From Puniceicoccales bacterium (GTDB taxonomy: Bacteria > Verrucomicrobiota > Verrucomicrobiia > Opitutales > UBA953): a stretch of 5,166 bases of DNA. The notes under the pieces are model-generated. The model was not told the DNA's origin, ran no database searches, and was given only the letters and a program-made list of their open reading frames with translations. The stretch's first letter is position 1, and the number at the start of each line of letters is the position of its first letter. The stretch spans positions 1 through 5,166 of the forward strand of contig JAITXH010000163.1 of the NCBI GenBank assembly GCA_031284845.1. Reading direction: 5' to 3'. This document shows positions 1-5,121 of this stretch, one piece after another. Both the position numbers and the translations under genes were made by a program.

Positions 1-260
1 GACCCCTCTGGTGAGGTGAAAAGATAGATCTGGATTCCGCGAAGCGGATCTGAGAGCGCGGAGTGGTCTGCTTCGATTTCAAACGGGATTTTTGCCGCTT
101 CCAGTTCCGCCAAAACACGCTTCGCCAGTATCGGCGGATAGGCGCCAAGTTCGTGCAAGATTTCTCCCGTTTCGCCATTGCCGCTGTCACAGGTGGGGGA
201 AGTGTCGGGGTTGGATTGGACGGGGAGTAGCACGTCGGAGCGGGGAGAGGTAATTTCCAT
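1..260 (-). CDS. Hypothetical protein, 5' part only (3' end beyond the left edge)
   Basis: An open frame of 86 complete codons starts at the ATG whose complement is at 258-260 and is still open at base 1, so the C-terminus is missing. A TAA lies directly before this ATG in the same frame, so the start cannot be farther upstream. The first 30 or so residues are polar and low in complexity (rich in S, P, D, T). From about residue 33 the sequence looks folded: GEILHELGAYPPILAKRVL, then an alternating hydrophobic and charged stretch ending near IQIYLFTSPEG. The pattern (helix with LAxRVxxxLExAxIPFE, then a strand) recalls small bacterial proteins of unknown function and loosely the DUF2007 type, but I do not recognise it firmly. 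It is divergent from the glycoside hydrolase. A promoter candidate lies at 300-328. Codon choice and amino-acid make-up look like real coding sequence, and no rival frame is better. Confidence 0.65.
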   Translation of the reverse strand, partial: MEITSPRSDVLLPVQSNPDTSPTCDSGNGETGEILHELGAYPPILAKRVLAELEAAKIPFEIEADHSALSDPLRGIQIYLFTSPEG

Positions 261-262
261 TT

Positions 263-268
263 AAGGAG
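263..268 (+). promoter_or_regulatory. Strong Shine-Dalgarno sequence (AAGGAG)
   Basis: TAAGGAG at 262-268 is complementary to the 16S rRNA 3' end over seven bases, the best such match before any start in this window. It lies 5 bases before a GTG at 274 and 3 bases before an ATG at 272, but 46 bases or more before either hydrolase start (315 or 360). It therefore most likely serves the short leader ORF rather than the hydrolase directly. Confidence 0.45.
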
Positions 269-273
269 AATAT

Positions 274-363
274 GTGGAGAATAGAGGCGTTGGGAACCTA
301 TTTTATCAGCGAGAATGCCCATTGTCTCCCGCCGTGACTTCTGCTTGCGTGCGCCCTCTATGA
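274..363 (+). CDS. Putative 29-residue leader ORF overlapping the hydrolase start
   Basis: A GTG at 274 opens a 29-codon frame that ends in TGA at 361-363. That TGA overlaps the hydrolase ATG at 360-362 as ATGA, the arrangement typical of translational coupling by termination and reinitiation. The frame has a well-spaced AAGGAG before it, whereas the hydrolase ATG has none. The predicted peptide begins VENRGVGNLFYQRECPLS; it shows no domain, no signal peptide and no run of one amino acid that would suggest classical attenuation. A shorter alternative from the ATG at 272 ends at 337 and does not reach the hydrolase. The overlap could be chance, because ATGA is common, so the peptide is tentative. 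It would explain how a gene without its own ribosome-binding site is translated. Confidence 0.3.
   Translation: MENRGVGNLFYQRECPLSPAVTSACVRPL
300..328 (-). promoter_or_regulatory. Sigma-70-like promoter candidate for the leftward hypothetical gene
   Basis: Read on the minus strand, GAGACA (323-328) is followed after exactly 17 bases by TAAAAT (300-305). These match the -35 consensus at 4 of 6 and the -10 consensus at 5 of 6. Transcription would begin near 293 and leave an untranslated leader of about 30 bases before the ATG at 260. The element lies in the divergent gap if the hydrolase starts at 360, but inside its reading frame if that gene starts at 315. This is a by-eye match only. Confidence 0.35.
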
Positions 364-1460
364 ATATCTCCGCTTTCAGGAAATGGTTTTCTCACGGTCT
401 GCTCTTGGTGTTGTTCTTGTGCCTCCAGCCGTTTTCACTCCATGCCGACGATGCTGGCGTCCGGTGGACAGAGGAACGGGTGGCTTCGTGGTATCAATCC
501 CTTGGCTGGCTGAACGGTATCAATTACATTCCCTCCGATGCGGTCAACTACACTGCCATGTGGGACAAAACCAGCTTCAACCCCACCCAAATAGAGAAGG
601 AACTCGCCCTTGCAGAGAGCATTGGGCTGAACACCGTCCGCGTGGTGTTGCAATACGCCGTGTATGCCGACGACCCCGCGCATTTTCTGGATACCTTGGA
701 GAAGTTCCTCGCCATCTGCCAGCGTCACGGGATACGCGTCGTCCCCTGCTTTTTCGATGATTGCGTTTTCGGGGTGAACACGGATCCGTCCATTGGCCGA
801 CAATCCGAACCGCTTGAAGGCTGGTATGCGTGGGCATGGTCGCCCTCTCCGGGGCACTCGATGGTTGTTGACCAGCGCACACACCCTTTGTTGGAAAAAT
901 ATGTGAAGGCTGTCATCGGGAAATTCAGGAACGACCCGCGGATACTTCTCTGGGATTTATACAACGAACCGACGAGCGGACTTGGCGACCGCAGTCTCCC
1001 GTTGCTCAAAAGTCTGTTCGCGTGGGCGCGGGAGTTGCAGCCATCGCAGCCGTTGACGACGGGTTTCTGGAACGGCAGTAAGAAACTCAACGCCTTTCTC
1101 ACTCAAAATGCCGACGTAATCAGTTTTCACTGCTACGGTGACCGGGCTGAGATGGCGAAACAGATCCAGCAATTGCGAAAGCATAAGCGCCCGATCATTT
1201 GCACCGAGTGGATGAATCGCCCAAAGAAATCAACGGTGGCGAGCGTCATGCCGTTGTTGAAAGAGGAGCGGGTGGGCAGCCTGATGTGGGGCTTGGTGAA
1301 CGGCAAGACGCAGACTCATTTGCCATGGGGACACCGCCCAGAAAAACTGCCCTACACCGGAAAATGGCAGCACGATTTGTATCACCGTGACTTGAAACCG
1401 TATGATGCCGCTGAGATTGAGCTCATCAGAAAGTTGAACGGCCTGGATGCCTCGAAGTGA
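360..1460 (+). CDS. Secreted clan GH-A glycoside hydrolase (cellulase/beta-xylanase-like TIM barrel)
   Basis: Predicted exported endo- or exo-acting glycosidase of 366 residues with retaining chemistry. From the ATG at 360 the N-terminus is a good signal peptide: a basic region (FRKWFSHG), a hydrophobic core (LLLVLFLCL) and a likely cleavage after LHA, residue 29. The in-frame ATG at 315 would add 15 residues ahead of this signal, so I prefer 360. A single TIM barrel follows. Its NGINYIPSDAVN opening and RVVPCFFDD strand resemble proteins labelled cellulase-family glycosylhydrolase or 1,4-beta-xylanase. Acid/base Glu203 sits in WDLYNEP (end of strand 4) and nucleophile Glu283 in ICTEW (strand 7); both are intact. 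The motif VNGKTQT near residue 315 is typical of this group. There is no carbohydrate-binding module or anchor. The substrate cannot be fixed from sequence; beta-linked plant or algal glycans are likely. It stands alone, divergent from the left gene and convergent with nuoM, with no transporter or other hydrolase nearby. Confidence 0.88.
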   Translation: MNISAFRKWFSHGLLLVLFLCLQPFSLHADDAGVRWTEERVASWYQSLGWLNGINYIPSDAVNYTAMWDKTSFNPTQIEKELALAESIGLNTVRVVLQYAVYADDPAHFLDTLEKFLAICQRHGIRVVPCFFDDCVFGVNTDPSIGRQSEPLEGWYAWAWSPSPGHSMVVDQRTHPLLEKYVKAVIGKFRNDPRILLWDLYNEPTSGLGDRSLPLLKSLFAWARELQPSQPLTTGFWNGSKKLNAFLTQNADVISFHCYGDRAEMAKQIQQLRKHKRPIICTEWMNRPKKSTVASVMPLLKEERVGSLMWGLVNGKTQTHLPWGHRPEKLPYTGKWQHDLYHRDLKPYDAAEIELIRKLNGLDASK

Positions 1461-1494
1461 CGGGACGTTCCGCTTGGTTTCATTTCAACCTAAA

Positions 1495-1520
1495 AAGAGC
1501 ACTTGGGCCGGGCGGCTCTC
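1495..1520 (-). terminator. Intrinsic terminator candidate after nuoM
   Basis: Read on the minus strand, AGAGC (1515-1519) pairs with GCTCT (1496-1500) around a GC-rich 14-base loop. A sixth G-U pair is possible, and a TTTTTA tract follows. It starts six bases past the nuoM stop codon. The stem is short, so it may be modest in strength. On the plus strand no T-run follows the hairpin, so it should not efficiently end the hydrolase transcript from the other side. Confidence 0.45.
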
Positions 1521-1525
1521 CATTC

Positions 1526-3031
1526 TCAATTCAAATTCAAGGCCAGATTGAGCGTATCGGTAAACAAGCGCGGGTAAAACCCCGTGGCGACCAATGCTGC
1601 CAGCAGGATGCAGACGATGCAGCGCTCGTTCCATGTGATGTCTCGCACCGGGACTGTTTCCCGGCGCTTCGTGAGCGCTTCTGGCTCTGCGCCGAAAAAT
1701 ACAGCCGCCACCGCACGCAACGCATAAATCGCCGAGATCACGATGCCGCTTGCCACGAGCGCAAGCCGCCACGCCGGCACACTTCCCAAGCTGACGAACA
1801 CGCCAAGCTCGCCCCAAAAATTTGCAAAACCGGGCAATCCTATACCCGCCATGCTCGCCGCGACAAAAAATGCGGCAAACACCGGTGCGCGTTTCGCCAG
1901 ACCTCCGCTTTCTCCAAATTCGAGAGTCTTCGTGCGCCGGTAAATCCCGTGGCTCAAGGCAAACATCGCCGCCACTGCCAGCCCGTGCGCGAACATGAGC
2001 ACCACCGCCGCACCAAGCCCGGCGGTGTCGCGTCCGCCTCCGGCGGCAAAAGCGTAAATCCCCATGAAACACGGCCCCATGTGCATTACTGAGCTGCAGC
2101 TTATCATTTCCTTCAAGTGCCGCTGACTCATCGTCACAAAGCCGATGATCAGGATGTTGCCCAGCGCCAGCCAGAACAGCACCGGTGCCCAGTATTGCAG
2201 GCCTGCGGGCACCATCAACACCCCGAGTTGGATTAGCCCGTAAAGTCCAAATTTCTTCAATACCCCGGCGTGCATCATCGAAACCGGGGTCGGCGCTTCT
2301 GTGTAAGCGGCGGGTGCCCACGAATGGAAAGGGAAGAGCGATACCAAAATGCCCAGCCCGAACAGCAGAAGCCCGAATATTGTGTTTGCCTCTCCGCCTT
2401 CGATGGGTGCCGCCGCGAGCGCGTGCCGAAGCGCAATCATGTCAAAGGTGTTTGCTCCGCTCTTCAGATAAAGCAGGATGATGCCTGCGAGCGCGACCAT
2501 CGCGCCGAGAGTCAGATACACCGCCATTTGAATCGCCGCCGTTCGACGCCCGGCACCGCCCCAGCGCAAAATCAAAATAAACGCGGGGATAAGCGCGAAC
2601 TCATGAAAAAAGTAGAAAAAGAAAACATCCACCGAGGCAAACATGCCGAGCATGCCGCCCAGCATGAAAAGCAGCAGTGCGAGATAGGCCGGTTTGTCAT
2701 CCACTTTGCTCTCCAGCGCCTGAATCCCGGCGGCGGCGCCGACGAGACCCGCGAGCACAAAGAGCGGCAGTGAAATGCCGTTCAAACCGAGTGTCAGCGC
2801 GATTCCCAGCGCTTTAATGCCGAACGGAAGCGTCACCAAAAAGTCATAGCCGCCACCGCCCGAAAAAGTCGCCCACGCGGTAATCCCGGCTACGGCGGGA
2901 AAGAGAAAGCCGATGCCGGCCAGCGCGTTGACAACGCCTCCCGGTATCCGCCGTCCGGATACGAATAACAACAAGCTGGCTACGAGCGGGACTGCCAGCG
3001 CAAGCGGGAGTATGATGTCGGAAAATGGCAT
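1526..3031 (-). CDS. nuoM: NADH-quinone oxidoreductase subunit M (antiporter-like membrane subunit)
   Basis: A 501-residue, about 14-helix inner-membrane protein of the NuoL/M/N and Mrp antiporter-like family, which forms one proton channel in the membrane arm of respiratory complex I. Length and motifs fit NuoM: FHEFALIP with the TM5 glutamate at residue 144, FHSWAPAAYTEAPTPVS (235-251), VLKKFGLYGL with the TM8 lysine at 260, SSVMHMG (313-319), FAHGLAVAAMF (347-357), and GLPGFANFWGE with the TM12 glutamate at 408. The oddity is TM7. Where NuoM has a lysine (Lys234 in E. coli, in a KxPLFPFHxW context), this protein has Leu229 (codon TTG at 2345-2347) and Ser231 replaces the proline. TM7 has no charged residue between Glu214 and His236. 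TM8 carries an additional Lys259. The usual DAH after FHxWLP is AAY. No nuoL or nuoN is adjacent: upstream is a pseudouridine synthase and downstream a convergent hydrolase. There is no Shine-Dalgarno sequence before the ATG. It could be a second, divergent NuoM rather than the housekeeping copy. Family assignment is firm; pumping ability is uncertain. Confidence 0.92.
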   Translation of the reverse strand: MPFSDIILPLALAVPLVASLLLFVSGRRIPGGVVNALAGIGFLFPAVAGITAWATFSGGGGYDFLVTLPFGIKALGIALTLGLNGISLPLFVLAGLVGAAAGIQALESKVDDKPAYLALLLFMLGGMLGMFASVDVFFFYFFHEFALIPAFILILRWGGAGRRTAAIQMAVYLTLGAMVALAGIILLYLKSGANTFDMIALRHALAAAPIEGGEANTIFGLLLFGLGILVSLFPFHSWAPAAYTEAPTPVSMMHAGVLKKFGLYGLIQLGVLMVPAGLQYWAPVLFWLALGNILIIGFVTMSQRHLKEMISCSSVMHMGPCFMGIYAFAAGGGRDTAGLGAAVVLMFAHGLAVAAMFALSHGIYRRTKTLEFGESGGLAKRAPVFAAFFVAASMAGIGLPGFANFWGELGVFVSLGSVPAWRLALVASGIVISAIYALRAVAAVFFGAEPEALTKRRETVPVRDITWNERCIVCILLAALVATGFYPRLFTDTLNLALNLN

Positions 3032-3062
3032 GTGTCGCGTCCGGCGTTTTTATTGGATGAAT

Positions 3063-3079
3063 TTATGACAAAGTCACAA
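3063..3079 (-). promoter_or_regulatory. Operator-like dyad upstream of nuoM
   Basis: Read leftward, TTGTGAC-TTT-GTCATAA is an inverted repeat with 7-base arms, six of them matching, and a 3-base spacer. It lies 31 bases upstream of the nuoM ATG. CATAAA within it resembles a -10 box, with TTGCCG as a poorly spaced (15-base) -35, so a bound regulator would overlap the likely promoter. The core TGAC-TTT-GTCA is perfect. The binding protein is unknown, and the site could be chance. Confidence 0.3.
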
Positions 3080-3149
3080 CGGCGGCAATGTTCGCGGAGA
3101 AGGCGCGGCACTCAATACTAAACCTGAGCAGAGAAGGGCACCCTCTTTT

Positions 3150-3200
3150 GCGGGAAGCGCCAACAAAAACAAAAGCCTCACGGGTGTGCTGCCTTCCCGC
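3150..3200. repeat. Inverted repeat, 8-base arms with 35-base loop
   Basis: GCGGGAAG at 3150-3157 is the exact reverse complement of CTTCCCGC at 3193-3200. The loop contains an A/C-rich run on the plus strand, which is T/G-rich on the transcribed minus strand. It lies downstream of the RluA-family stop codon and could form a 3'-end stem in that transcript. Neither strand has a T-run directly after the stem, so I do not call it an intrinsic terminator. Confidence 0.35.
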
Positions 3201-3230
3201 CGCTTTAACTTCAACGAAAACCAAGTCCCC

Positions 3231-3245
3231 CATGCTTCAAGCATG
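3231..3245. repeat. Perfect 15-base palindrome at the RluA-family stop codon
   Basis: CATGCTT-C-AAGCATG is symmetrical over 7 bases on each side of one central base. It spans the TGA stop (3237-3239) and the last two codons of the pseudouridine synthase. In RNA it would give a 5-base stem with a 5-base loop. No T-run follows. It may be a minor 3'-end structure or chance. Confidence 0.4.
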
Positions 3246-4049
3246 CCTCTCCGCCGCTTCGTGTTCTGCGCGGGAAAGCTCTGCTTCCGGCATCGCCATT
3301 TTCTCCAGGCAAAAGGTCCGCATGTCTTCCGCTAGCGGAGCCGTGAACGTCCTCTGAAAATCCTCGCTCTTGAATGCCAGCCGCGCCGCATGCAGCGCCT
3401 GCCGCCGCATCTCGAGAGCTGCCTCGTGCCGCGATCCCCAACCCGTGTGGACAAACTCCAGGTAAAGCTGCTCGTCCGGCCCGTAGAGCTTATCTCCCAC
3501 CACAGGCAAGCCCAGCCAGCGTGCGTGGATGCGTATTTGGTGTGTGCGCCCCGTGTGTGGCGTCACGCGCACCAGCGTGTAGCCATTGCCGGTGTATAGG
3601 GGCTCGAAAAACGTCACCGCAGTCATGGCTCCCGCGGAGAGCGCCACGCGGTGTTTTACAGCTATCGGGCCGTCCGGGTCTCTTTCCAGCGGCTTATCCA
3701 CCAGCACTGGTGCGGCCAGCGTGCCGCACAGCACCGCGAGGTAGGTTTTTTCTACCCAGCGTTTTTCCATCGCGATTTGGCTGCGCCGTGCCGCCGCCCG
3801 GTTTTTGGCGATCAGCAGGACTCCGCTTGTCTCTCTGTCGAGACGGCTGACGAGGTGCAGCACCGCTTGTTGTTTCCATGCTTTGGCGGCACCGATCAAG
3901 CTCGACCACGGCCCTTCTTTGGATGGATGGCAGACGATGTGCCCCGGTTTGTTGAAGACGATGAAATCATCATCTTCTTCCAGCACCCAGCGCGGCAATT
4001 CCTCTGGAGAAATCAGGAGCGAAGGCGGTGCGCCTTCGGGAGGCGGCAT
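3237..4049 (-). CDS. RluA-family RNA pseudouridine synthase
   Basis: Converts specific uridines to pseudouridine in rRNA or tRNA. From the ATG at 4049 the protein has 270 residues. The catalytic aspartate is Asp71 in the family motif RLDRETSG. Also visible are the N-terminal strand IVFNKPGHIVCHPS (30-43), EKTYLAVLCG (100-109), the signature PHTGRTHQIRIH (164-175), VGDKLYG (184-190) and the C-terminal ALHAARLAF (218-226). No S4 RNA-binding domain precedes the catalytic domain, as in RluA and TruC and unlike RluB/C/D-type proteins that carry one. The RNA target cannot be fixed. The frame stays open upstream to a GTG at 4067 and a TTG at 4103, which would give up to 288 residues. No start has a good ribosome-binding site, and I chose the only ATG because the conserved domain begins after it. 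The last 20 or so residues are acidic and alanine-rich, beyond the usual fold. It is divergent from truB, another pseudouridine synthase. Confidence 0.88.
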   Translation of the reverse strand: MPPPEGAPPSLLISPEELPRWVLEEDDDFIVFNKPGHIVCHPSKEGPWSSLIGAAKAWKQQAVLHLVSRLDRETSGVLLIAKNRAAARRSQIAMEKRWVEKTYLAVLCGTLAAPVLVDKPLERDPDGPIAVKHRVALSAGAMTAVTFFEPLYTGNGYTLVRVTPHTGRTHQIRIHARWLGLPVVGDKLYGPDEQLYLEFVHTGWGSRHEAALEMRRQALHAARLAFKSEDFQRTFTAPLAEDMRTFCLEKMAMPEAELSRAEHEAAERHA

Positions 4050-4155
4050 GGATGGTTCATCGGACACAGCGCCGAAACGAGGCGCTTTGCAGCGTTTGTG
4101 CAAAACAAAAGTGTTTTTACTTCCCTAAAAAAGCTTCCGCGTTTTCACTGCGTGC
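4050..4155. promoter_or_regulatory. Divergent intergenic region between two pseudouridine synthase genes
   Basis: This 106-base segment (52 bases if the left gene starts at TTG 4103) must hold the start signals for both genes unless one is read from farther away. It contains a dyad, TTTGCA (4086-4091) and TGCAAA (4099-4104) with a 7-base spacer, and an A/T-rich stretch at 4101-4133. I could not find a convincing -35/-10 pair for either direction, and neither gene has a Shine-Dalgarno sequence. Confidence 0.4.
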
Positions 4156-4884
4156 ATGATTTCAAATTCACCCGAACTCGACGGCATACTTATCGTGGAC
4201 AAGCCCGGTGGCTGGACTTCGCACGATGTCGTCGGGCGTCTCCGGAGCTTGCTTCAGATGCGCCGCATTGGCCATGCCGGCACGCTCGATCCCATGGCTA
4301 CCGGCGTCCTTGTCATCCTGCTTGGCAAGGCTACCAAGGCCTCGCAATACCTCATGAGCCGCGACAAGGAATACGAGGGCACGCTTCGCCTCGGGCAAGT
4401 TACCGACTCGCAGGATGCCGATGGCAGCATCATGGAGACCAACCCTGTGCCCGCTGAGCTTGACGCCGGAACGCTCACTGCCGCCATGCGCAAGATGGAA
4501 GGCGACCAATACCAGACCCCGCCCATGTTTTCGGCAAAAAAAATCCAGGGCGTGCCGCTTTACAAGTTGGCCCGCAAAGGGCAGGAAGTGGACCGCGAAC
4601 CACGTTTCATCCATGTCGAAAAGTTTGCCTTGCTCGGCTACACTGCGCCCGACGCTGCTTTTCGTGTCGCGTGCAGTAAAGGCACCTACGTGCGCACTCT
4701 CGCTCACGATCTCGGGCGCACTTTAGGCCCCGGTGCCCACCTTGTCGCGTTGCGCCGCACGGCATCCGGCGACCACCGCATTGAGCAGGCGGTCACCTTG
4801 GATGCCTTGGAAAAAATGTCTGCATCAGAGGTTCGCGCCCATGTCATTCCTGTTTGGCAGGCCGTGCCAAGCCACGCGCTCTAA
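4156..4884 (+). CDS. truB: tRNA pseudouridine(55) synthase TruB
   Basis: Makes the near-universal pseudouridine-55 in the T-psi-C loop of tRNAs, in the cytoplasm. The 242-residue protein has the full catalytic domain: LIVDKPGGWTSHDVV (12-26), GHAGTLDPMATGVL (39-52) with catalytic Asp45, YEGTLRLGQVTDSQDADG (73-90), TPPMFSAKKIQG (121-132) that contacts substrate, and CSKGTYVRTLAHDLG (173-187). It ends shortly after the LRRTASG motif (199-205) and a following helix, so it lacks the C-terminal PUA-like domain found in the longer TruB of E. coli (about 314 residues). Short forms of this kind are common in other phyla. The ATG at 4156 directly precedes the conserved start, and no Shine-Dalgarno sequence is visible. 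truB is divergent from the RluA-family gene and convergent with a small gene, so it is outside the frequent infB-rbfA-truB-ribF-rpsO arrangement. A run of eight A at 4536-4543 falls within the SAKKIQG codons, but the frame is intact. Confidence 0.95.
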   Translation: MISNSPELDGILIVDKPGGWTSHDVVGRLRSLLQMRRIGHAGTLDPMATGVLVILLGKATKASQYLMSRDKEYEGTLRLGQVTDSQDADGSIMETNPVPAELDAGTLTAAMRKMEGDQYQTPPMFSAKKIQGVPLYKLARKGQEVDREPRFIHVEKFALLGYTAPDAAFRVACSKGTYVRTLAHDLGRTLGPGAHLVALRRTASGDHRIEQAVTLDALEKMSASEVRAHVIPVWQAVPSHAL

Positions 4885-4915
4885 TCCCAATCGGCACGGG
4901 AGAGGGGGGCGGTAA

Positions 4916-4934
4916 GGATTAACCAATCCCTTTA
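4916..4934 (+). terminator. Weak hairpin between truB and the 57-codon gene
   Basis: GGATT (4916-4920) and AATCC (4925-4929) form a 5-base stem with an AACC tetraloop, followed by CTTTA. It sits in the 63-base gap between two converging genes, 31 bases after the truB stop. The stem is AT-rich and the T-run is only three bases, so it is a poor intrinsic terminator; read leftward it has only TT after the stem. A larger 7-base inverted repeat (4862-4868 with 4893-4899) spans the truB stop. Confidence 0.25.
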
Positions 4935-4947
4935 GGGCAGGGTAGGC

Positions 4948-5121
4948 TTATGTAGCTGCAGCGGCTTGCCGTTCTTGCTGATAAACATTCGGGTCAAGTT
5001 GGTGGCGGACTGGTTTGCCGTCCGAATCGAAGGTGACTTCCGTCACACGCCCCGGTGCGACGGTTCCGTTTTCGAGTTCTGCCTTTCGGCGGCGGATTTC
5101 TTTGAGGTGTTTCGTGTTCAT
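4948..5121 (-). CDS. Small hypothetical protein, 57 residues
   Basis: A complete short frame from the ATG at 5119-5121 to TAA at 4948-4950. The N-terminus is strongly basic and helical (MNTKHLKEIRRRKAELENG), followed by a probable beta segment (RVTEVTFDSDGKPVRHQL) and a polar, alanine-rich end (YQQERQAAAAT). It is soluble, with no membrane segment or signal. The layout, a short basic helix and then a strand pair, is compatible with a small nucleic-acid-binding protein or an antitoxin-like partner, but I do not recognise a family and no toxin-like gene lies in the window; any upstream partner would be past the right edge. An in-frame TAA three codons before the ATG fixes the longest frame. No Shine-Dalgarno sequence is present; AATAAT at about 5125-5135 could be a -10 element giving a very short leader. 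It converges with truB. Confidence 0.55.
   Translation of the reverse strand: MNTKHLKEIRRRKAELENGTVAPGRVTEVTFDSDGKPVRHQLDPNVYQQERQAAAAT

Larger units (their letters stand above)
3032..3236. other. Non-coding gap between nuoM and the RluA-family gene
   Basis: This 205-base gap separates two leftward genes. I see no convincing coding frame: the plus-strand frame across 3088-3357 is mostly antisense to the pseudouridine synthase and low in quality. The gap holds a dyad at 3063-3079 just upstream of nuoM, an 8-base inverted repeat with a long loop (3150-3200), and a perfect palindrome (3231-3245) at the end of the upstream gene. A T-rich stretch on the minus strand (about 3159-3175) lacks a strong stem before it, so no clear terminator is called. 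The gap size suggests nuoM has its own promoter. Confidence 0.6.

Noticed and set aside
32..50. Near-palindrome GATTCCGC-GAA-GCGGATC
   Set aside because: It falls inside the partial coding sequence, has a bulged base and no T-run, and is explained by the codons.
315..359. ATG at 315 as the hydrolase start
   Set aside because: It would place 15 residues, including three arginines, ahead of a well-formed signal peptide and has no ribosome-binding site. The ATG at 360 fits the export signal better, though 315 is not excluded.
1457..2092. Long plus-strand frame of 211 codons beginning at the hydrolase stop
   Set aside because: It is antisense to nuoM. Its product is rich in R, H, Q and C with no hydrophobic core or motif, as expected from the complement of a GC-rich membrane-protein gene.
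1485..2321. 278-codon minus-strand frame overlapping nuoM in another frame
   Set aside because: Same strand as nuoM but shifted; arginine- and glycine-rich shadow with no motif. nuoM is intact and does not need a frameshift partner.
3651..4457. 268-codon plus-strand frame running from inside the RluA-family gene into truB
   Set aside because: It is antisense to one well-supported gene and out of frame with another, and its translation has no recognisable domain.
4536..4543. Run of eight A inside truB, a possible slippage site
   Set aside because: The zero frame continues through all conserved motifs on both sides, and no useful alternative frame is reached. It simply encodes the conserved AKK segment.
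4862..4899. Inverted repeat CCGTGCC / GGCACGG as a truB terminator
   Set aside because: The arms lie 24 bases apart across the stop codon and are followed by a purine-rich run rather than T residues.
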